A stretch of 64,000 nt of DNA. It comes from Zobellia alginiliquefaciens (lineage in GTDB: Bacteria; Bacteroidota; Bacteroidia; Flavobacteriales; Flavobacteriaceae). Both the position numbers and the translations under genes were made by a program. Shown piece by piece: positions 61,055 through 64,000 of this stretch (position 1 is the first letter of the stretch; every line of letters starts with the position of its first letter). The notes under the pieces are model-generated. The model was not told the origin of the DNA and searched no databases. It saw nothing but the letters and a program-made list of their open reading frames with translations. The stretch lies in assembly GCF_029323795.1 (NCBI RefSeq), contig NZ_CP119758.1, forward strand, positions 1,054,001 through 1,118,000, in the 5' to 3' direction.

Positions 61055-62569
61055 TTATTTGTTCATATGAAGTAATTCTTCGATATAGCCCCTTTTATTT
61101 GACAATCTCGGAATCTTATGCTGTCCTCCCAACTTCCCATTTTGCTTTAACCAATCATAAAAAAGGTTTTCTCTGGCCACATGAACTTTGGGTAGATTTA
61201 AAGTGATGTTGTTATAACGTTTTGCCTCATAATCGGAATTTAAAGACTTCAAGGCATTGTCCAAATATTCGGTAAATACATCAATATCACTTGGTGGGTT
61301 CCTAAACTCAATTATCCATTCATGGGCTCCTTTTTCCTTATCGACCATAAAAACAGGGCCAGCCGTATAATCTTTAATTTCTGCACCGGTTTTCAAACAA
61401 ATAGTCTTCAAAGCTTCTTCTGCATTTTCTATAATGAGCTCCTCTCCAAAAACATTAATGTGATGCTTTGTTCTTCCGGTAACTTTTATACGGTACGGAC
61501 TCGTAGAAGTGAATTTAATGGTATCTCCAATTTTGTACCGCCAAAGTCCTGAGTTGGTGGTGATAATAATGGCATAATTGGTATTCTTTTTCACTTCCCA
61601 AAGTGGAATGGCCGTTTGTGACTCCGTACCATATTCCGTCATAGGAATGAACTCGTAGAATATTCCATAGTCCAACATCAGTAATAAATCATCTGCATTG
61701 TTACGGTCCTGAATCGCAAAGAAGCCTTCCGAAGCATTATAAATCTCATAATATTTAAAGCTCTTGCGCGGCAGTAATTTTTTATACTGTTCTTCATACG
61801 GGTTAAAACTCACGCCGCCATGAAAATAGACTTCAAGGTTTTCCCACACTTGAAAAAGATGATCTTTACCTGTATCCTGTATTACATTATTCAGAAGCAC
61901 CAACATCCAAGAAGGCACACCCGCTAAGCTGGTCACATTCTCTTGTGTACTTTCTTTTATAATTGCTTTTAACTTACTTTCCCATTCGCTCATTAAAGAC
62001 ACCTTATTACTTGGCGTACTACTGAATTCCGCCCATAAAGGCATATTATCAATAAGAATGGCGGACAAATCCCCAAAATAAGAGCCATTGTCTTCATAGA
62101 GCTCTTTACTACCTCCCAAACGCAGGCTTTTACCTGTAAACAGCTGTGAGTTTTCATTATTGTTCAAATAGAGACAAAGCAAATCTTTACCTGATTTATA
62201 ATGGCAATCCTCAAGTGCTTCTTCACTTACGGGAATAAACTTACTCTTTGCATTGGTAGTACCACTACTTTTGGCAAAAAGCTTTATTGAGGTAGGCCAA
62301 AATATATTTTGCTCCCCACGGCGCGTGCGCTCAATAATAGGCTCAATTTCTTCATAAGAAGAGATAGGCACCCGTTCCCTAAAAGTTTCGTAATTATGTA
62401 TTGACTCAAAATCATACTTTCTGCCAATTTCCGTGTCTTCGGCAATTTCAATAAGCTGATGTAGCACTTCTTCTTGAACCTCTTCCGGGTATTTCAAAAA
62501 AAGTTCTATCTGATGATATCTTTTTTTTAGCAACCAAGAAGCAATGGAATTGAATAAGGTAATTGGCAT
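61055..62569 (-). CDS. GH3 auxin-responsive promoter family protein
   Basis: A 504-residue member of the ANL-related GH3 family, which in plants conjugates acyl acids such as auxin to amino acids. The chain has the early FAKSSGTTNAKSKFIPVS loop (ATP-binding A3-like), YNASEGFFAIQD and GLWRYKIGDTIKFTS, and the C-terminal GRTKHHINVFGEEL. Bacterial members are widely present in Bacteroidota with unknown substrate. The gene is divergent from the DUF2797 gene with a start gap of 77 bases. Confidence 0.9.
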   Translation of the reverse strand: MPITLFNSIASWLLKKRYHQIELFLKYPEEVQEEVLHQLIEIAEDTEIGRKYDFESIHNYETFRERVPISSYEEIEPIIERTRRGEQNIFWPTSIKLFAKSSGTTNAKSKFIPVSEEALEDCHYKSGKDLLCLYLNNNENSQLFTGKSLRLGGSKELYEDNGSYFGDLSAILIDNMPLWAEFSSTPSNKVSLMSEWESKLKAIIKESTQENVTSLAGVPSWMLVLLNNVIQDTGKDHLFQVWENLEVYFHGGVSFNPYEEQYKKLLPRKSFKYYEIYNASEGFFAIQDRNNADDLLLMLDYGIFYEFIPMTEYGTESQTAIPLWEVKKNTNYAIIITTNSGLWRYKIGDTIKFTSTSPYRIKVTGRTKHHINVFGEELIIENAEEALKTICLKTGAEIKDYTAGPVFMVDKEKGAHEWIIEFRNPPSDIDVFTEYLDNALKSLNSDYEAKRYNNITLNLPKVHVARENLFYDWLKQNGKLGGQHKIPRLSNKRGYIEELLHMNK

Positions 62570-62646
62570 TTTTGGGTATCTTTGAATTCGCTAAATTTAG
62601 CTTTAATACTTATCATTTTCAAATACATTTTAAATCTAACTTTTTT

Positions 62647-63441
62647 ATGCAGTACGAAGGCGTTCTAAGAAAAATGCAGACCGAAATAGGAAACCCTATT
62701 CAATACTACATGGTATTCGAAAACGATTTTTTGAACGTCAACCAAGTTTTGGACAAAGAGCTAGAAATCAACTTTATAAAATACCAATGTTTAAATTGTG
62801 GTCGTGACCGCCCTATTTACCGTCAAGGTTTTTGCAAGACCTGTTTCTTTGAAACCCCATCTGCCGGTGATTGGATAATGCGTCCAGAATTGAGCACGGC
62901 ACATTTAGATAAAGAAGACCGCGACTTAGAATATGAGAAAAAAGCACAATTACAGCCTCATATCGTATACTTGGCCAACTCAAGCAATATAAAAGTGGGA
63001 GTAACACGTAAATCTCAAATACCAACCAGGTGGATAGACCAAGGAGCACACGAGGCCATCGAAATTGTTGAAGTACCCAACCGTTATCTAGCCGGGATAA
63101 CAGAAGTAGCTTTAAAAGACCATATTGGTGATAAGACCAACTGGCGAAAAATGCTTACCAACAATGTAGAGGATGAAAATTTAGAGGAATGGCGCAATAA
63201 GCTAAAACAGTACATACCTGCCGAAGCATCTGAGTATTTCATCACCAACAATTCTGAAACCAATCTTGAATTTCCAGTTTTAAAATATCCAGAAAAGGTG
63301 AAGAGCCTCAATCTTTCAAAGGCACCAAACTACAAAGGTGTACTTAAAGGCATAAAAGGGCAGTATTTCATTTTTGAGGATAATACCGTTTTTAATGTTC
63401 GAGGCAACGAGGGGTATTATGTATCGCTTCAGATCAGGTAA
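62647..63441 (+). CDS. DUF2797 family zinc-ribbon protein
   Basis: A protein of 264 residues from ATG 62647; the TTG at 62563 would overlap the GH3 gene and is rejected. After about 45 residues there is a zinc-ribbon with Cys48, Cys51, Cys63 and Cys66 (CLNCGRDRPIYRQGFCKTC). The middle contains YLANSSNIKVGVTRKSQIPTRW, an endonuclease-like (GIY-YIG-related) stretch, and the C-terminal part is beta-rich. The function is unknown; the fold hints at nucleic acid binding (inference). Confidence 0.88.
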   Translation: MQYEGVLRKMQTEIGNPIQYYMVFENDFLNVNQVLDKELEINFIKYQCLNCGRDRPIYRQGFCKTCFFETPSAGDWIMRPELSTAHLDKEDRDLEYEKKAQLQPHIVYLANSSNIKVGVTRKSQIPTRWIDQGAHEAIEIVEVPNRYLAGITEVALKDHIGDKTNWRKMLTNNVEDENLEEWRNKLKQYIPAEASEYFITNNSETNLEFPVLKYPEKVKSLNLSKAPNYKGVLKGIKGQYFIFEDNTVFNVRGNEGYYVSLQIR

Positions 63442-63513
63442 ACGGACAGAGTTCTACATTCAACTTTTGGAACAAAAATAAAACGGTTAGCATCATTCTT
63501 GTGCTATGAACAA

Positions 63514-63543
63514 CGTTACCTTCAAAAAAATTTAAAGGTAACG
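63514..63543. promoter_or_regulatory. Perfect inverted repeat at the start of the oxidoreductase gene
   Basis: CGTTACCTT (63514-63522) and AAGGTAACG (63535-63543) are exact inverted repeats with a 12-base A+T-rich centre, ending two bases before the ATG at 63546. It could be a repressor operator or an mRNA hairpin hiding the start codon. No regulator gene is in the window. Confidence 0.6.
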
Positions 63544-63545
63544 AC

Positions 63546-64000
63546 ATGAATCAAGCAATATTACTTAAAAATAGGCCTGAAGGTAAACCTCAACTTTCCG
63601 ACTTCGAATTTACCAAAGAAGACCAACCAGAAGATCAAGATGGAGAAGTTCTATTAAAATCGAAATATGTCTCGGTCGACCCTTATTTACGCGGCCGTAT
63701 GCGGGATGTGGAATCTTACATAGATCCATTTAAACTGAACGAACCTTTAGAATCCAACATCGTAGCCGAGGTCATCTCTTCTAAAAACAGTAATTTCAAA
63801 GAAGGCGATTTCGTCCACGGAATGCTGAAATGGAAAGAATATCAAACATCCGATGGAAAAGGGCTGAATAAAGTAGATGAGGACAAAGCCTCTTTATCAG
63901 CATATTTAGGCATCTTAGGCCTGACCGGGTTAACCGCATATATCAGTCTTGATAAGATAGGAGATTTAAAGAAAGGAGAAACACTGTTGGTCTCCGGAGC
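63546..64000 (+). CDS. NADP-dependent oxidoreductase, zinc-free MDR family (3' part outside window)
   Basis: The first 151 codons of a medium-chain dehydrogenase/reductase, cut by the right edge. The opening ILLKNRPEGKP, SVDPYLRGRM and LGILGLTGLTAYISL match the leukotriene B4 12-hydroxydehydrogenase / CurA-like group (2-alkenal reductases), which reduce alpha,beta-unsaturated carbonyls with NADPH. The glycine-rich NADPH loop would come next (ETLLVSGA begins it). The ATG at 63546 is preceded by the inverted repeat described above. Confidence 0.88.
   Translation, partial: MNQAILLKNRPEGKPQLSDFEFTKEDQPEDQDGEVLLKSKYVSVDPYLRGRMRDVESYIDPFKLNEPLESNIVAEVISSKNSNFKEGDFVHGMLKWKEYQTSDGKGLNKVDEDKASLSAYLGILGLTGLTAYISLDKIGDLKKGETLLVSG

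Overview
This window is a stretch of chromosome from a member of the Bacteroidota, most likely a marine Flavobacteriaceae close to Zobellia, Maribacter or Arenibacter (genus is inference). Supporting signs: a type IX secretion substrate with a gliding-type C-terminal domain beside PorP/SprF and OmpA-like partners, DUF5723, DUF6089 and DUF2797 proteins, a hypoxanthine phosphoribosyltransferase-adenylate kinase fusion, low G+C, and repeated -7 promoter boxes of the Bacteroidota form TAnnTTTG instead of -10/-35 boxes. No tRNA, rRNA, CRISPR array, insertion sequence or integrase was seen.

Layout. 1-10 kb: 3' end of an rlmB-like methyltransferase, a rhomboid protease, rarA, then a minus-strand run of envelope proteins, a YjjG-type nucleotidase, a polysaccharide-deacetylase-like protein, RadC and Mpl. 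10-16 kb: a three-gene type IX operon (large adhesin-like substrate, PorP/SprF, OmpA/PD40). 16.5-19 kb: a frameshifted YwqK/MORN-repeat lipoprotein, a cupin and an atypical SDR. 19-25 kb: a 2016-residue alpha-2-macroglobulin with a CNEQ thioester motif. 25-31 kb: an accessory block with a LytTR response regulator, an intact LytS-type kinase, a degenerate paralogue of that kinase, small membrane proteins and an ankyrin protein. It ends in a second copy of the last 130 bp of the macroglobulin gene. 31-38.5 kb: obgE, a SIMPL protein, hpt-adk, purK, purE, an EF-hand membrane protein and an M3 peptidase. 38.8-47 kb: a 5'-nucleotidase, a rhodanese, an ECF sigma/anti-sigma pair, a UbiA-like protein, gcvP, a FabH-like enzyme, a methyltransferase and a glycosyltransferase. 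47-55 kb (minus): two Skp/OmpH chaperones, BamA, UppS, DUF6089, NAD kinase and a CBS protein, an outer-membrane biogenesis block. 54.8-60.4 kb (plus): pdxJ, a hydrolase, a holin-like membrane protein, and tig-clpP-clpX. 60.4-64 kb: a hydrolase-like protein, a GH3 protein, a DUF2797 protein and the start of an NADP-dependent oxidoreductase with a perfect inverted repeat at its start codon.

Most of the window is ordinary core genome. The strongest unexplained structure is at 25.2-30.2 kb. The 3' end of the macroglobulin gene is present twice in direct orientation around a two-component system whose second kinase has lost its phosphoacceptor histidine. Within the coding part the two copies differ only at four synonymous third positions, so the second copy came from, or was, a gene under protein-level selection. 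Other points worth checking are the A9-tract frameshift in the YwqK lipoprotein, an unannotated 32-residue membrane ORF at 19.1 kb, an SDR without its catalytic lysine, three convergent gene pairs sharing a TTA(A/G) stop tetranucleotide, and the inverted repeat at 63.5 kb.
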